Shown here: in pieces, positions 6,230-12,736 of the stretch
Position numbering within the stretch: the stretch's first letter is position 1
Layout: each line of letters starts with the position of its first letter
From: a virus
IMG/VR virus record: IMGVR_UViG_3300047457_000824
Coordinates: 1 to 26,978 of that record
Length of the DNA: 26,978 nt
Reading direction: 5' to 3' (one strand)
Position numbers and translations under genes: made by a program
Notes under the pieces: model-generated
Databases searched by the model: none
The model's input: only the letters and a program-made list of their open reading frames with translations
Told to the model about the DNA's origin: nothing

Positions 6230-6901
6230 ATGATTGTCGGACTCGTTGGCTTTATCGGAGCAGGGAAAGGTACAGTTGCAGATCTCTTGGTCGAACGTCA
6301 TGATTTCTTCAAAGAGAGTTTTGCAAATAGTGTGAAGGATTCCTGCGCCGCAGTGTTTGGTTGGAATCGTGCCATGCTTGAGGGTGACACTCCAGAATCT
6401 CGAGCATGGCGCGAACAACCAGATGAGTGGTGGTCTAAAAAGTTTGGTCGTGAATTCTCACCCAGACTCGCATTACAATTGATGGGCACAGAGGCAGGAA
6501 GGGATGTTTTTCATCCTGACCTCTGGGTTCACACAGTCTTGCGTCGATGCGAACAGGCACCATGGAATAATTATGTTATTGCTGATGTGAGATTCCCAAA
6601 TGAAATCAAGGCTATTAGAGATTCTGGGGGACATGTTATTCGTGTTCGTCGTGGTCCTGATCCTGAGTGGTATGATTTGGCTCGAGAGTGCAATCTGGGG
6701 TATCACAATCTAGATGTGATGCGTAATGCATATTCAGAAGTCCATTATTCTGAATGGGCTTGGATTGGTTCTGACTATGATATTGTAATGGATAATAATT
6801 GTAGTTTGGATGAGTTGACCAGTAGGGTTGACAAAATAGTTGATTCGTTATATAATAATCGTGTTGAAGCAATTGAGGTCGTAAATTATGAAACTTTCTG
6901 A
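6230..6901 (+). CDS. 1: Deoxynucleoside monophosphate kinase (T4 gp1-like)
   Basis: A 223-aa P-loop kinase. GFIGAGKGT (7-15) is Walker A, SFANSVKDSCAAVFGW resembles the substrate-binding helix, LQLMGTEAGRDVFHPDLWV is highly characteristic of T4 gp1-type dNMP kinases, and VIADVRFPNEIKAIRDSGG is the Walker B/NMP region. The enzyme phosphorylates dGMP, dTMP and, in T4, hydroxymethyl-dCMP to diphosphates for the replisome-coupled dNTP pool. The start follows the glycosyltransferase stop by six bases and has only a weak ribosome site. The 3' end overlaps the clamp gene by 14 bases and contains that gene's consensus promoter. Confidence 0.88.
   Translation: MIVGLVGFIGAGKGTVADLLVERHDFFKESFANSVKDSCAAVFGWNRAMLEGDTPESRAWREQPDEWWSKKFGREFSPRLALQLMGTEAGRDVFHPDLWVHTVLRRCEQAPWNNYVIADVRFPNEIKAIRDSGGHVIRVRRGPDPEWYDLARECNLGYHNLDVMRNAYSEVHYSEWAWIGSDYDIVMDNNCSLDELTSRVDKIVDSLYNNRVEAIEVVNYETF
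6828..6856 (+). promoter_or_regulatory. Perfect-consensus sigma70 promoter for the sliding clamp gene
   Basis: TTGACA (6828-6833) and TATAAT (6851-6856) with an exact 17-base spacer lie inside the 3' end of the dNMP kinase gene. The inferred start, near 6863, leaves a short leader of about 25 bases to the clamp ATG at 6888, with GAGG at 6875-6878. This gives the replication genes an entry point independent of the modification operon. Confidence 0.78.
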
Positions 6902-7571
6902 TGATACAGTGACAGTGCTCAAGAATTTCTCGAGCATCAACCAAAGTCTCCTTTTCAAGTCTGGCAATACTTTGAAAACCATTTCACCGCTGAAGACAAT
7001 CTTTGTCGAAGCAACAGTTGGTGAGAGTTTTCCAAAAGAATTTGCTTTATACGATTTGAATAAACTCCTCGCAAAGGTTTCTCTGTACAAGGATGCAGAG
7101 TTGGCGTTTGATGATGATAAAATCAATATCAGCACTGAGAATAAGAAGAAGTCTGATTATATCAAGTATTGTTCACCAAAGGTGATTGTAACAGCACCAG
7201 AAAAGCCAATTACATTCGGCGATCCTGATTGCTCGTTCAGCCTTTCGCAAGAAGATCTTGATTGGATGCGTAAGAGTGCTGGCATTTCTGGCTCACCAAA
7301 CTTTGTATTTGAGAGCGATGGTTCTACAATTCAGTTTATTGCAACTGATGTGAAGGATGATTCTGCTGATCAATCTAAGATTGAAATTGGATCAGTAACT
7401 GATGGTAAGACTTTCAAAGTTGTTATGAAGGTTGAAAACTTCAAGTTGCTTGATGGCTCATATGATGTTGCGATTGCAAAGAAAGGAATGGCGCAGTTCA
7501 AACACAAGACTGTTGCAATTACCTATTACATTGCGATTGAAGCATCAGCGTCGACATTTGGAGAAGATTGA
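6888..7571 (+). CDS. 45: DNA polymerase sliding clamp (gp45)
   Basis: A 227-aa protein, close to the T4 gp45 length of 228. The sequence has the acidic, beta-rich PCNA-like pattern: MKLSDDTVTVLKNFSSINQS at the start, an EFALYDLNKLLAKVSLY segment, YCSPKVIVTAPEKPITF in the middle and a C-terminal AITYYIAIEAS strand. The trimeric ring tethers gp43 to DNA and, in T4, also activates late transcription. It opens the clamp/clamp-loader block in T4 order (45, 44, 62, regA). GAGG sits nine bases before the ATG and a consensus promoter lies about 32 bases upstream. The polymerase encoded at 19923 ends in a hydrophobic tail suited to binding this clamp. Confidence 0.92.
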   Translation: MKLSDDTVTVLKNFSSINQSLLFKSGNTLKTISPLKTIFVEATVGESFPKEFALYDLNKLLAKVSLYKDAELAFDDDKINISTENKKKSDYIKYCSPKVIVTAPEKPITFGDPDCSFSLSQEDLDWMRKSAGISGSPNFVFESDGSTIQFIATDVKDDSADQSKIEIGSVTDGKTFKVVMKVENFKLLDGSYDVAIAKKGMAQFKHKTVAITYYIAIEASASTFGED

Positions 7572-7573
7572 TC

Positions 7574-7810
7574 ATGGCACTTGATAAAGCAAAGGTTCTG
7601 GGATGCCTTCAAGAAATCTCAAACTCACTCACTCGTATTGAAGCAGAGCGAGATCTCATCAAAGAGATTCTTCAGAAGATGCAAGACGAATGTGAGATTC
7701 CCAAGAAGTTGGGACGTAAACTGGCAAGGACTTATCACAAACGTAATTATGAAGAGGAAGTTGCAGAGCAGAGTGACTTCCAGACCATTTACGAAAACGT
7801 GGCTAAATAA
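7574..7810 (+). CDS. dsbA: DsbA-like late-transcription dsDNA-binding protein
   Basis: A 78-aa protein with a charged N-terminal helix (CLQEISNSLTRIEAERDLIKE) and the C-terminal block PKKLGRKLARTYHKRNYEEE...FQTIYENV. This parallels the T4 DsbA pattern of a short helix pair followed by LALYHKDNRDVFEAE. T4 DsbA binds double-stranded DNA near late promoters. The start at 7574 (ATG) is preferred over a TTG two codons upstream because GGAGAAG lies at good spacing. The gene sits three bases after the clamp gene, which fits co-expression with gp45. The assignment rests on short motif similarity and size. Confidence 0.6.
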   Translation: MALDKAKVLGCLQEISNSLTRIEAERDLIKEILQKMQDECEIPKKLGRKLARTYHKRNYEEEVAEQSDFQTIYENVAK

Positions 7811-7814
7811 AACT

Positions 7815-7890
7815 ATGGGGTGCGGCACTCTTTGCCGACGGTACTATCCGCCAGACTGCTCATCGTGAGGGTTCACCTCCTCCACCCCAT
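7815..7890 (+). other. Structured RNA element with tRNA-like branching between dsbA and the next gene
   Basis: ATGGGGTG (7815-7822) pairs perfectly with CACCCCAT (7883-7890), enclosing three small hairpins: CGGCA/TGCCG (7823-7827 with 7833-7837), CGG/CCG (7839-7841 with 7848-7850) and GAGG/CCTC (7867-7870 with 7876-7879). The last holds GGGTTCACCTCC, resembling a T arm. The total length, 76 bases, equals that of a tRNA, but the D loop lacks GG, the T loop lacks the expected A58 and no clear anticodon arm exists. It could be a tRNA relic, a processing signal or a leader structure for the gene at 7911. It fills nearly all of the 7811-7910 gap. Confidence 0.45.
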
Positions 7891-7910
7891 TCTCTCTCTG
7901 GAGTTATATT

Positions 7911-8078
7911 ATGCATAAATCTGAATTGCCTATTCTGATCGTAATTCTGTTGACCGCAATTTTCGCTCTTGCGAACACATACTTCCATTGGATTCCGTAT
8001 TCTGCACCTCCAGTCATGTTGATGATTGGGATCGCATTATATTCGTTATGGGAGCATAAACGTGGCAACAAGACGTAA
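7911..8078 (+). CDS. Small membrane protein, two predicted transmembrane helices
   Basis: A 55-aa gene too short for most ORF filters. The ATG at 7911 has a perfect GGAG (7900-7903) seven bases upstream. The protein begins MHKSELPILIVILLTAIFAL, giving one hydrophobic helix (about residues 7-21), then a polar NTYFHW turn and a second hydrophobic stretch (APPVMLMIGIALYSLW). It ends in a charged HKRGNKT tail, as expected for an inner-membrane protein with the tail in the cytoplasm. It overlaps the following Tat-signal gene by 17 bases, suggesting coupled translation and possibly a shared role at the host membrane. No family is recognised. Confidence 0.72.
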   Translation: MHKSELPILIVILLTAIFALANTYFHWIPYSAPPVMLMIGIALYSLWEHKRGNKT

Positions 8079-8385
8079 TTTCTTCAAGTATCTTGGACTT
8101 GCTGGTGGTATTGCTGGTGGTGGCGTAGTTGCTGCCGCAGCCGTTTTACCAGATTCTGAAAAAGCAAAGTGTATCAAGGAAATTGAATCTACTGGTTACA
8201 ATGGCAAATTAGCCATTGGTGCTGAGTATGGTGAACTGCGTCCAGCAGAACCTAATACATTCCGTTTTGGATCGCAGTTTGTTCCTGGAACTCAAAGGCA
8301 TGTAAAAGCAAGTATGACTGTCGGACCAGATGGTAATATGTACTTGTATACAAACGGTAAATGGCGTAGAATAGTAACTGAGTGA
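8062..8385 (+). CDS. Predicted Tat-exported small protein
   Basis: A 107-aa protein with a GTG start at 8062, chosen because GGGAG (8050-8054) is seven bases upstream and because it places TRRNFFKYLGL at residues 3-13. This matches the twin-arginine motif S/T-R-R-x-F-x-K. A Gly/Ala-rich hydrophobic stretch (GIAGGGVVAAAAVL) follows, as in Tat signal peptides. The mature part (about residues 31-107) is soluble and has FVPGTQRHVKASMTVGPDGN and ends MYLYTNGKWRRIV. There is no clear A-x-A cleavage site, so it may stay membrane-anchored. It is unusual to find a predicted exported protein between the clamp and clamp-loader genes. The TTG-initiated extension upstream has no ribosome site. Confidence 0.75.
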   Translation: MATRRNFFKYLGLAGGIAGGGVVAAAAVLPDSEKAKCIKEIESTGYNGKLAIGAEYGELRPAEPNTFRFGSQFVPGTQRHVKASMTVGPDGNMYLYTNGKWRRIVTE

Positions 8386-8401
8386 CAAGGAGTTTTATAT
8401 T

Positions 8402-9340
8402 ATGAATGAAGTGTTGTTTGTTGAAAAATACCGTCCTCATACTATTGCCGATTGTATTCTTCCAGAGGAATATAAAAGCACTTTTCAGTCGTATGTAGAT
8501 CGCAAGGAGATTCCCCATCTCCTTCTCTGCGGTGGACCAGGCACTGGTAAGACTACAGTCGCAAGAGCACTGTGTGATGAGATTGGTTGCGACTATTTGA
8601 TGATCAACGGTTCGGATGAGAGTGGTATCGACACTTTCCGAGTCAAGATCAAGAACTATGCAAGTTCAATGTCTCTCGGTGGTGGCAAGAAAGTCATCAT
8701 TATTGATGAAGCAGATTATTTGAATCCAAACTCAACTCAGCCAGCCATGCGTGCTGCGATGGAAGAGTTTGCTCATAACTGCACTTTCATCATGACTTGT
8801 AACTTCAAGAATCGAATCATTGAACCACTGCATTCTCGTTGCGCTGTAATTGAATTTAAACTTCGTAAAGAAGATAAACCCAAGATGGCGATGGCGTTCA
8901 TGAAGCGTGCAACGGAAATCTTGAATGCAGAAAAGATTCCGTTTGATAAAGCAGTCCTTGCTGAAGTTGTCAAGAAGCACTTCCCTGACTATCGCCGTGT
9001 TCTGAATGAACTACAACGATATTCTGTCAGTGGTAAGATTGACGCTGGCATTCTTTCAAGCATTGCTGATATATCATTGAATGATTTGATTACATCACTC
9101 AAAGATCAAAACTTCGGAGCAATGCGTAAATGGGTTGCTGACTTTGGTGGTGATGATCCTGCAAAAATCTATCGTAAGATCTATGATAGTTTATATGATG
9201 TGATGGATAAGTCTACGATTCCAAATGCAGTTTTGATTCTCGCAAAGTATCAATACCAAGCAGCATTTGTCGCCGACCAGGAACTGAACCTCACCGCATG
9301 TCTCACTGAAATGATGGTTGAGTGTAAGTTCAATGGCTGA
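8402..9340 (+). CDS. 44: Clamp loader large subunit (gp44), AAA+ ATPase
   Basis: A 312-aa AAA+ protein (T4 gp44 is 319). VEKYRPHTIADCILPEEY at the start is typical of replication factor C-type loaders. Walker A is GGPGTGKT (44-51), Walker B is VIIIDEAD (98-105), the sensor 1 region is FIMTCNF (129-135) and the SRC box is S145-R146-C147. It loads the gp45 ring onto primer-template junctions with gp62. AAGGAG (8387-8392) precedes the ATG. The gp62 start overlaps this stop by 8 bases, the usual arrangement for fixing the 4:1 subunit ratio by translational coupling. Confidence 0.93.
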   Translation: MNEVLFVEKYRPHTIADCILPEEYKSTFQSYVDRKEIPHLLLCGGPGTGKTTVARALCDEIGCDYLMINGSDESGIDTFRVKIKNYASSMSLGGGKKVIIIDEADYLNPNSTQPAMRAAMEEFAHNCTFIMTCNFKNRIIEPLHSRCAVIEFKLRKEDKPKMAMAFMKRATEILNAEKIPFDKAVLAEVVKKHFPDYRRVLNELQRYSVSGKIDAGILSSIADISLNDLITSLKDQNFGAMRKWVADFGGDDPAKIYRKIYDSLYDVMDKSTIPNAVLILAKYQYQAAFVADQELNLTACLTEMMVECKFNG

Positions 9341-9713
9341 CCTATTCAAAGAAATTATTCCGTCGATTCTTCAGACGAAGCAGTATGCTCTTCTGACAGA
9401 GCAGGACGAAAAGTCTTATTCAGCATTCATGGTCAATCGTGCTCTTTCTTTTCATAGAGACACCGTTCTATTAGCGAACGAAATGAATCGATACACGACT
9501 CTCGATAATAAACTCAAATATGATTTTCTCCTAAATATTGTTAGAGCCCAAAAGCGCCAATACTCTAAATGGCATAAAAAGGCTCAAAGTAGTGATTTGA
9601 GTGTTGTCAAGGAATACTATGGATACTCCGATGCAAAGGCAGAGGAAGCAATAAAAATCCTTTCTGATGACCAAATCGCCGCGATGAAAAAACAATTATA
9701 TAAAGGTGATTGA
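9333..9713 (+). CDS. 62: Clamp loader small subunit (gp62)
   Basis: A 126-aa protein directly overlapping the end of gene 44, beginning MADLFKEIIPSILQTK. T4 gp62 is longer (187 aa) and weakly conserved, so identification rests mainly on position between 44 and regA plus the helical, charged composition (KLKYDFLLNIVRAQKRQYSKWHKK). The start at 9333 is in frame, overlaps the gene 44 stop and needs no independent ribosome site if coupled. The subunit completes the clamp loader complex. Short gp62 versions occur in distant T4-like phages. Confidence 0.78.
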   Translation: MADLFKEIIPSILQTKQYALLTEQDEKSYSAFMVNRALSFHRDTVLLANEMNRYTTLDNKLKYDFLLNIVRAQKRQYSKWHKKAQSSDLSVVKEYYGYSDAKAEEAIKILSDDQIAAMKKQLYKGD

Positions 9714-9715
9714 TC

Positions 9716-10117
9716 ATGATTGAGAAATTGGTAGAAGTCACATTAGAAAAGCAAGACGACTTCCTCAAAGTCCGCGAGACGCTAACTCGTATCGGTGTTG
9801 CAGCAAAGAACGACAACATTCTTTATCAATCCTGCCATATCCTCCATAAACAAGGAAAGTATTATATCGTACACTTCAAAGAACTCTTTGAGTTGGACGG
9901 TAAGCCATCCAATATGTCTGACAATGACATTCAGCGTCGCAACACGATTGCGAATCTAATGGCTGAGTGGGGATTGGTCAAGTTGGTTGATGCAGACAAG
10001 ACAAAAGATAATGTTGCACCATTGAGCCAAATTAAGATTCTTCCGTTCAAGGATAAGAATGACTGGCAGTTGGTTTCCAAGTATACAATCGGGAAAAAGA
10101 AAAAGGATACTGTATGA
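9716..10117 (+). CDS. regA: RegA translational repressor
   Basis: A 133-aa protein (T4 RegA is 122) with the RegA pattern: a short N-terminal VEVTLEKQDDFLKVRETLTR, a central ILYQSCHILHKQGKYYIVHFKELF and a RRNTIANLMAEWGLVKLVD helix. RegA binds AU-rich sequences around start codons of early phage mRNAs and blocks translation, including its own and clamp-loader messages in T4. The start at 9716 is preferred over the TTG two codons earlier; AAAGGTGA lies upstream. The C-terminal GKKKKD tail is strongly basic. Position after gp62 matches T4 order. Confidence 0.9.
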   Translation: MIEKLVEVTLEKQDDFLKVRETLTRIGVAAKNDNILYQSCHILHKQGKYYIVHFKELFELDGKPSNMSDNDIQRRNTIANLMAEWGLVKLVDADKTKDNVAPLSQIKILPFKDKNDWQLVSKYTIGKKKKDTV

Positions 10118-10728
10118 TCTATTTGAGTGTGTATCGCCTTAATAATGATATAGAATTACCAACATACGGAACTACTTTAGCAAACTGTTTTGATTTATCA
10201 TTCCAACCAACAAGTAATGTTGTAACTGGATATGATTCATTCAACTCACCTATCGAACGACAAGTAAACTCGTTTGGAGAAATTTCAATTTATCCAGGAG
10301 ATCGTCTGTTGATTCCAACAGGCTTGATCTTTAAAATCGATCATCGCAAAACAATCGAAACATACTCAGATATATCACGTCCAGAATTACCATTACAGAA
10401 TCACAGCATTCGTTTGCATCCTCGCTCGGGTCTTTCGCTCAAGAAAGGTTTGATTCTAGCGAACTGCGAAGGTATTGTTGACGTTGATTATCAAGAAGAA
10501 GTGTTTGTGCTTTTGACAAACGTTTCCAAGATGCACGCAACAATTCGTAAAGGTGATCGTATTGCTCAAGGTGAGATTGCCTGCAACGAACCATTTCATA
10601 TTGCTGTATGCAATACACGTCCAACGAAACACTCTGAACGTGCTGGTGGATTTGGTTCAACTGGTGTTTCATCAGAAACTCCTCCGATGGAGGACTGGAA
10701 AGTCGATGGACCAACTAATTTTGGCTAA
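10114..10728 (+). CDS. dut: dUTPase (trimeric type), with an enlarged N-terminal region
   Basis: A 204-aa protein carrying dUTPase motifs: motif 1 as ANCFDL (23-28, usually AGxDL), motif 2 HPRSGLSLK (102-110), motif 3 ANCEGIVDVDYQEE (116-129, with the catalytic Asp), motif 4 RIAQ (149-152) and motif 5 ERAGGFGSTG (175-184). It hydrolyses dUTP to dUMP, preventing uracil incorporation and feeding dTMP synthesis. It is longer than the usual 140-160 aa: extra residues (about 29-56) follow motif 1 and a 20-aa tail follows motif 5. Motif 1 departs from consensus. The start overlaps the regA stop by 4 bases (ATGA). Confidence 0.85.
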   Translation: MIYLSVYRLNNDIELPTYGTTLANCFDLSFQPTSNVVTGYDSFNSPIERQVNSFGEISIYPGDRLLIPTGLIFKIDHRKTIETYSDISRPELPLQNHSIRLHPRSGLSLKKGLILANCEGIVDVDYQEEVFVLLTNVSKMHATIRKGDRIAQGEIACNEPFHIAVCNTRPTKHSERAGGFGSTGVSSETPPMEDWKVDGPTNFG

Positions 10729-10790
10729 ATAGAATTGGATGCCCATTTGGGGTCCATAACTATAAACTTGCTTACTAAAGGAGTTACAAA

Positions 10791-11228
10791 ATGACTAATA
10801 TCACAGCACTCACATCCGCATACTTCGATCGTCTTCTACCAACAGCACTTGGTTTCGAGAATTCGTTCGCTGCTCTTGACAATGCGGCTCATCTGCTAAC
10901 AGCAACTCAAAATGCATTTCCTCCAGTGAATGTCATCAAGAAAGATGATTACAACTTTATTCTGGAATTGGCAGTTGCTGGCTACAAACAAGATGAGATT
11001 GAAATCACTAGCGAGAGAAATTCTCTCAAAGTAACAGGCAAAAAGGCAGAAACAGACGAACGCAATTATCTTGTAAAAGGTATTGCTGGTCGTAAGTTCT
11101 CTCGCCAATTTGTTCTATCAGACACAGTTGTGGTTCGCGATGCTGCTCTTGCCGATGGCATTCTTTCAATTGAATTAGAAAATGTCATTCCTGAGGAACA
11201 GAAGCCTCGTAAGATTGAAATCAAATAA
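10791..11228 (+). CDS. hsp20: Small heat-shock protein (Hsp20/alpha-crystallin family)
   Basis: A 145-aa protein with an alpha-crystallin domain at about residues 43-140. FPPVNVIKKDDYNFILELAV is the first strands, GYKQDEIEITSERNSLKVTG is the core and FSRQFVLSDTVVVRDAALAD is followed by GILSIELE, the typical C-terminal beta hairpin. An RKIEIK tail stands in for the I-x-I motif. The N-terminal segment YFDRLLPTALGFENSFAALD resembles IbpA-like phage Hsp20 proteins. It is an ATP-independent holdase, also found in T4-like cyanophages. A strong AAAGGAG precedes the ATG. The 62-base gap before it contains an imperfect hairpin (GGA..CCCA/TGGGG..TCC) and no recognisable promoter. Confidence 0.92.
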   Translation: MTNITALTSAYFDRLLPTALGFENSFAALDNAAHLLTATQNAFPPVNVIKKDDYNFILELAVAGYKQDEIEITSERNSLKVTGKKAETDERNYLVKGIAGRKFSRQFVLSDTVVVRDAALADGILSIELENVIPEEQKPRKIEIK

Positions 11229-11242
11229 TTGAGAACTATATT

Positions 11243-11734
11243 ATGATTCGTGATGAACTATCGTGGGATGAATTGTTTATCTTACAGGCTACTCTGATCG
11301 CTCAGAAGAGCAAGGATCCGTCGACAAAGGTGGGGTGTGTAATCGTCAATGATGATAACGTCATCTTGTCGACTGGATTCAATGGCTTTCCTCGCGGCAT
11401 TGAAGAAGATTGGAAAGATCGTTGGAAGCGTCCAGAAAAGTACCACTGGGTTGAACATGCTGAACGCAACGCAATCTTCAATGCTGCTCGTGTTGGCGTT
11501 TCACTCAACAACTCACGCGCATATCTAAACTGGGAACCAAAGCCATGCGCTGATTGTACACGCGCATTGATTCAGGCTGGCATCAAGGAAGTCATTGGTC
11601 CGAATCGTCCATGGAAAGGAGTCGGTGCTGGGAAGCATTACTCGATCGACCACGCCGAAACCATGCTGCGTGAAGCAGGAGTCCGAATACGCTATTTCGA
11701 CCTGCCCCCAGAACTAGGGGAACCCCCATTCTAG
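11243..11734 (+). CDS. cd: dCMP deaminase
   Basis: A 163-aa zinc-dependent deaminase. STKVGCVIVNDD and STGFNGFPRG form the substrate-binding half. HAERNAIFNAA provides the zinc-binding His and catalytic Glu, and PKPCADCTRALIQAGI provides the two cysteine ligands (PCxxC). It converts dCMP to dUMP, the precursor of dTMP. Together with dUTPase upstream it channels nucleotides toward thymidylate, which suits a phage whose thymine may be hypermodified. Its start is 14 bases after the hsp20 stop with only a weak ribosome site. The final codons contain CCCCC/GGGG/CCCCC runs able to form small alternative hairpins. Confidence 0.92.
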   Translation: MIRDELSWDELFILQATLIAQKSKDPSTKVGCVIVNDDNVILSTGFNGFPRGIEEDWKDRWKRPEKYHWVEHAERNAIFNAARVGVSLNNSRAYLNWEPKPCADCTRALIQAGIKEVIGPNRPWKGVGAGKHYSIDHAETMLREAGVRIRYFDLPPELGEPPF

Positions 11735-11747
11735 GACCGCTCTCTCG

Positions 11748-11772
11748 GCTCTCTCCTCGGCGAGACAAGAGC
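11748..11772 (+). terminator. Stem-loop after the dCMP deaminase gene, weak terminator candidate
   Basis: GCTCTCTC (11748-11755) pairs with GAG (11762-11764) plus AGAGC (11768-11772), with a 3-base bulge and a 6-base loop. No U tract follows at once; a run of six T starts only at 11798. It lies in a 107-base gap between the end of the nucleotide-metabolism genes and a new promoter at 11807, so a transcript end or processing site is reasonable but weakly supported. Confidence 0.35.
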
Positions 11773-11806
11773 ATGTAAGTTATTGATTCTATTAGAGTTT
11801 TTTCCC

Positions 11807-11835
11807 TTTACAATTTCACCGAAATAGGCGATAAT
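11807..11835 (+). promoter_or_regulatory. Sigma70-type promoter for the small-gene cluster
   Basis: TTTACA (11807-11812) and GATAAT (11830-11835) are separated by 17 bases, each one mismatch from consensus. It lies in an intergenic gap directly before the gene at 11842. The predicted transcription start is within a base or two of that gene's ATG, which suggests a leaderless message. Confidence 0.6.
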
Positions 11836-11841
11836 TGTTGT

Positions 11842-12096
11842 ATGGTAAATAAAAACACTGTTGAAGTAGGTTCCGTCGTGAAGTCGCTCGATTTTCCGAG
11901 CACGACGGATTGTTATTATGTCGGTCTCGTGACTGCCATTCTTCCTGATGGCACTTTCCGCGCCAACAAGATCAAGCGTGTGTGGGAGGGTAAGATTGAA
12001 GAGAGGTTCTGGTCTGACACTTTCGTTGCTCCCCTTCCTGGTCAGCACATGTTCGACGATGAGTGGATTGAGCCGCGCATTCAGGTGGTTGCCTAA
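11842..12096 (+). CDS. Conserved small phage protein, possibly translated from a leaderless mRNA
   Basis: An 84-aa protein. VEVGSVVKSLDFPSTTDCYY (residues 7-26) and a GLVTAILPDGTF turn suggest a small beta-barrel that would bind a ligand or nucleic acid, and it resembles hypothetical proteins of T4-like marine phages. Function is unknown. No good ribosome site precedes the ATG, and the -10 box of the nearest promoter ends only six bases upstream, so initiation could be leaderless. It opens a series of short overlapping genes running to about 15594; the next ATG overlaps this stop by one base. Confidence 0.7.
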   Translation: MVNKNTVEVGSVVKSLDFPSTTDCYYVGLVTAILPDGTFRANKIKRVWEGKIEERFWSDTFVAPLPGQHMFDDEWIEPRIQVVA

Positions 12097-12311
12097 TGAA
12101 AACTCCATATTACGGAATGTTCACGGACGAAGGCAATGCTGCAGTCCATGAAATCGTTGCTGTGGCTTATCGGATCAATATCACTTGGCGAGTAGTGATG
12201 CAGATGCTGGAAAAACTCAGCAATATCAAAGGTTTCGAGGAAGCCACTGATACTGCGGTTCGTGATGAAGTTTGGTTTGCTCTTTCTCGGAGATTGAACA
12301 ATGGAAATTAA
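12096..12311 (+). CDS. Hypothetical small protein
   Basis: A 71-aa protein starting in a TAATG overlap with the previous gene, with AGGTGG seven bases upstream. It appears mainly helical (AAVHEIVAVAYRINITWRVV, then MQMLEKLSNIKGF and VRDEVWFALSRRLNN). No family, membrane segment or catalytic motif is recognised. Its 3' end overlaps the next gene by 11 bases. Confidence 0.65.
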   Translation: MKTPYYGMFTDEGNAAVHEIVAVAYRINITWRVVMQMLEKLSNIKGFEEATDTAVRDEVWFALSRRLNNGN

Positions 12312-12510
12312 TCGTCGTCATGGTGGTCCGTATGACCGTGGTTCTGCTGATAGTTACTATCGTCGCCCTCGTCGTCCGCACTTCTTCACAGAGGCAACAT
12401 ATGCCAGTGATGAGATTGAAGAGCGTTTCATGACCAAACAGCAAATTGCTGAGTACAATCTTGGTTTTGATGACAACGAAGCGTCTGGTTCTTTCAAAGA
12501 TTGGGGTTGA
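12301..12510 (+). CDS. Conserved small phage protein with an RHGGPYDRGSAD signature
   Basis: A 69-aa protein with RRHGGPYDRGSADSYYRRPR at the N-terminus and MTKQQIAEYNLGFDDNEASG followed by SFKDWG at the C-terminus. The same kind of signature, RHGGP(Y/F)DRG.AD.Y..R...PH, recurs in short proteins of many phages infecting Proteobacteria and cyanobacteria as I recall, always of unknown function. GGAG lies upstream and the start overlaps the previous stop by 11 bases. It may be a small regulatory or structural adaptor, but nothing in the sequence proves this. Confidence 0.75.
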   Translation: MEINRRHGGPYDRGSADSYYRRPRRPHFFTEATYASDEIEERFMTKQQIAEYNLGFDDNEASGSFKDWG

Positions 12511-12511
12511 T

Positions 12512-12736
12512 ATGAAAAAGCAAACTGAAACATTGTTGAGTGAAGCGATTGATTTGGTGGATGCTGCTGATCATCTTCTTGCAAATACGATGTCGCAGTA
12601 TGAACTGAGCGCGAAAGATTGTTATGATCTTGCTGAGAAACTTGAGCGTGCTCGCAATCTTCTTTTGGTTGTTGGCGATCGCAAGTATCAAACTGAGTTG
12701 AACAAAATTCCGTTGCCTGAAGGAGTGCCGTTCTAA
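12512..12736 (+). CDS. Hypothetical helical protein
   Basis: A 74-aa protein, start at 12512 right after the preceding TGA, with a GGGG(T) ribosome-like site. It is strongly helical (TETLLSEAIDLVDAADHLLA, then YDLAEKLERARNLLLVV), so a short coiled coil is likely. The C-terminus LNKIPLPEGVPF is extended. No family recognised. The longer frame upstream is a shadow of the RHGGP gene. Confidence 0.62.
   Translation: MKKQTETLLSEAIDLVDAADHLLANTMSQYELSAKDCYDLAEKLERARNLLLVVGDRKYQTELNKIPLPEGVPF

Noticed and set aside
7815-7890. Calling the structured element a functional tRNA
   Set aside because: No D-loop GG, no A58 equivalent, a weak anticodon arm and no assignable anticodon. Kept only as a structured RNA element.
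10729-10790. T4-type late promoter (TATAAATA) before hsp20, suggested by CTATAAAC
   Set aside because: Only a partial match in an AT-rich gap; no full TATAAATA octamer seen, so not reported as a promoter.
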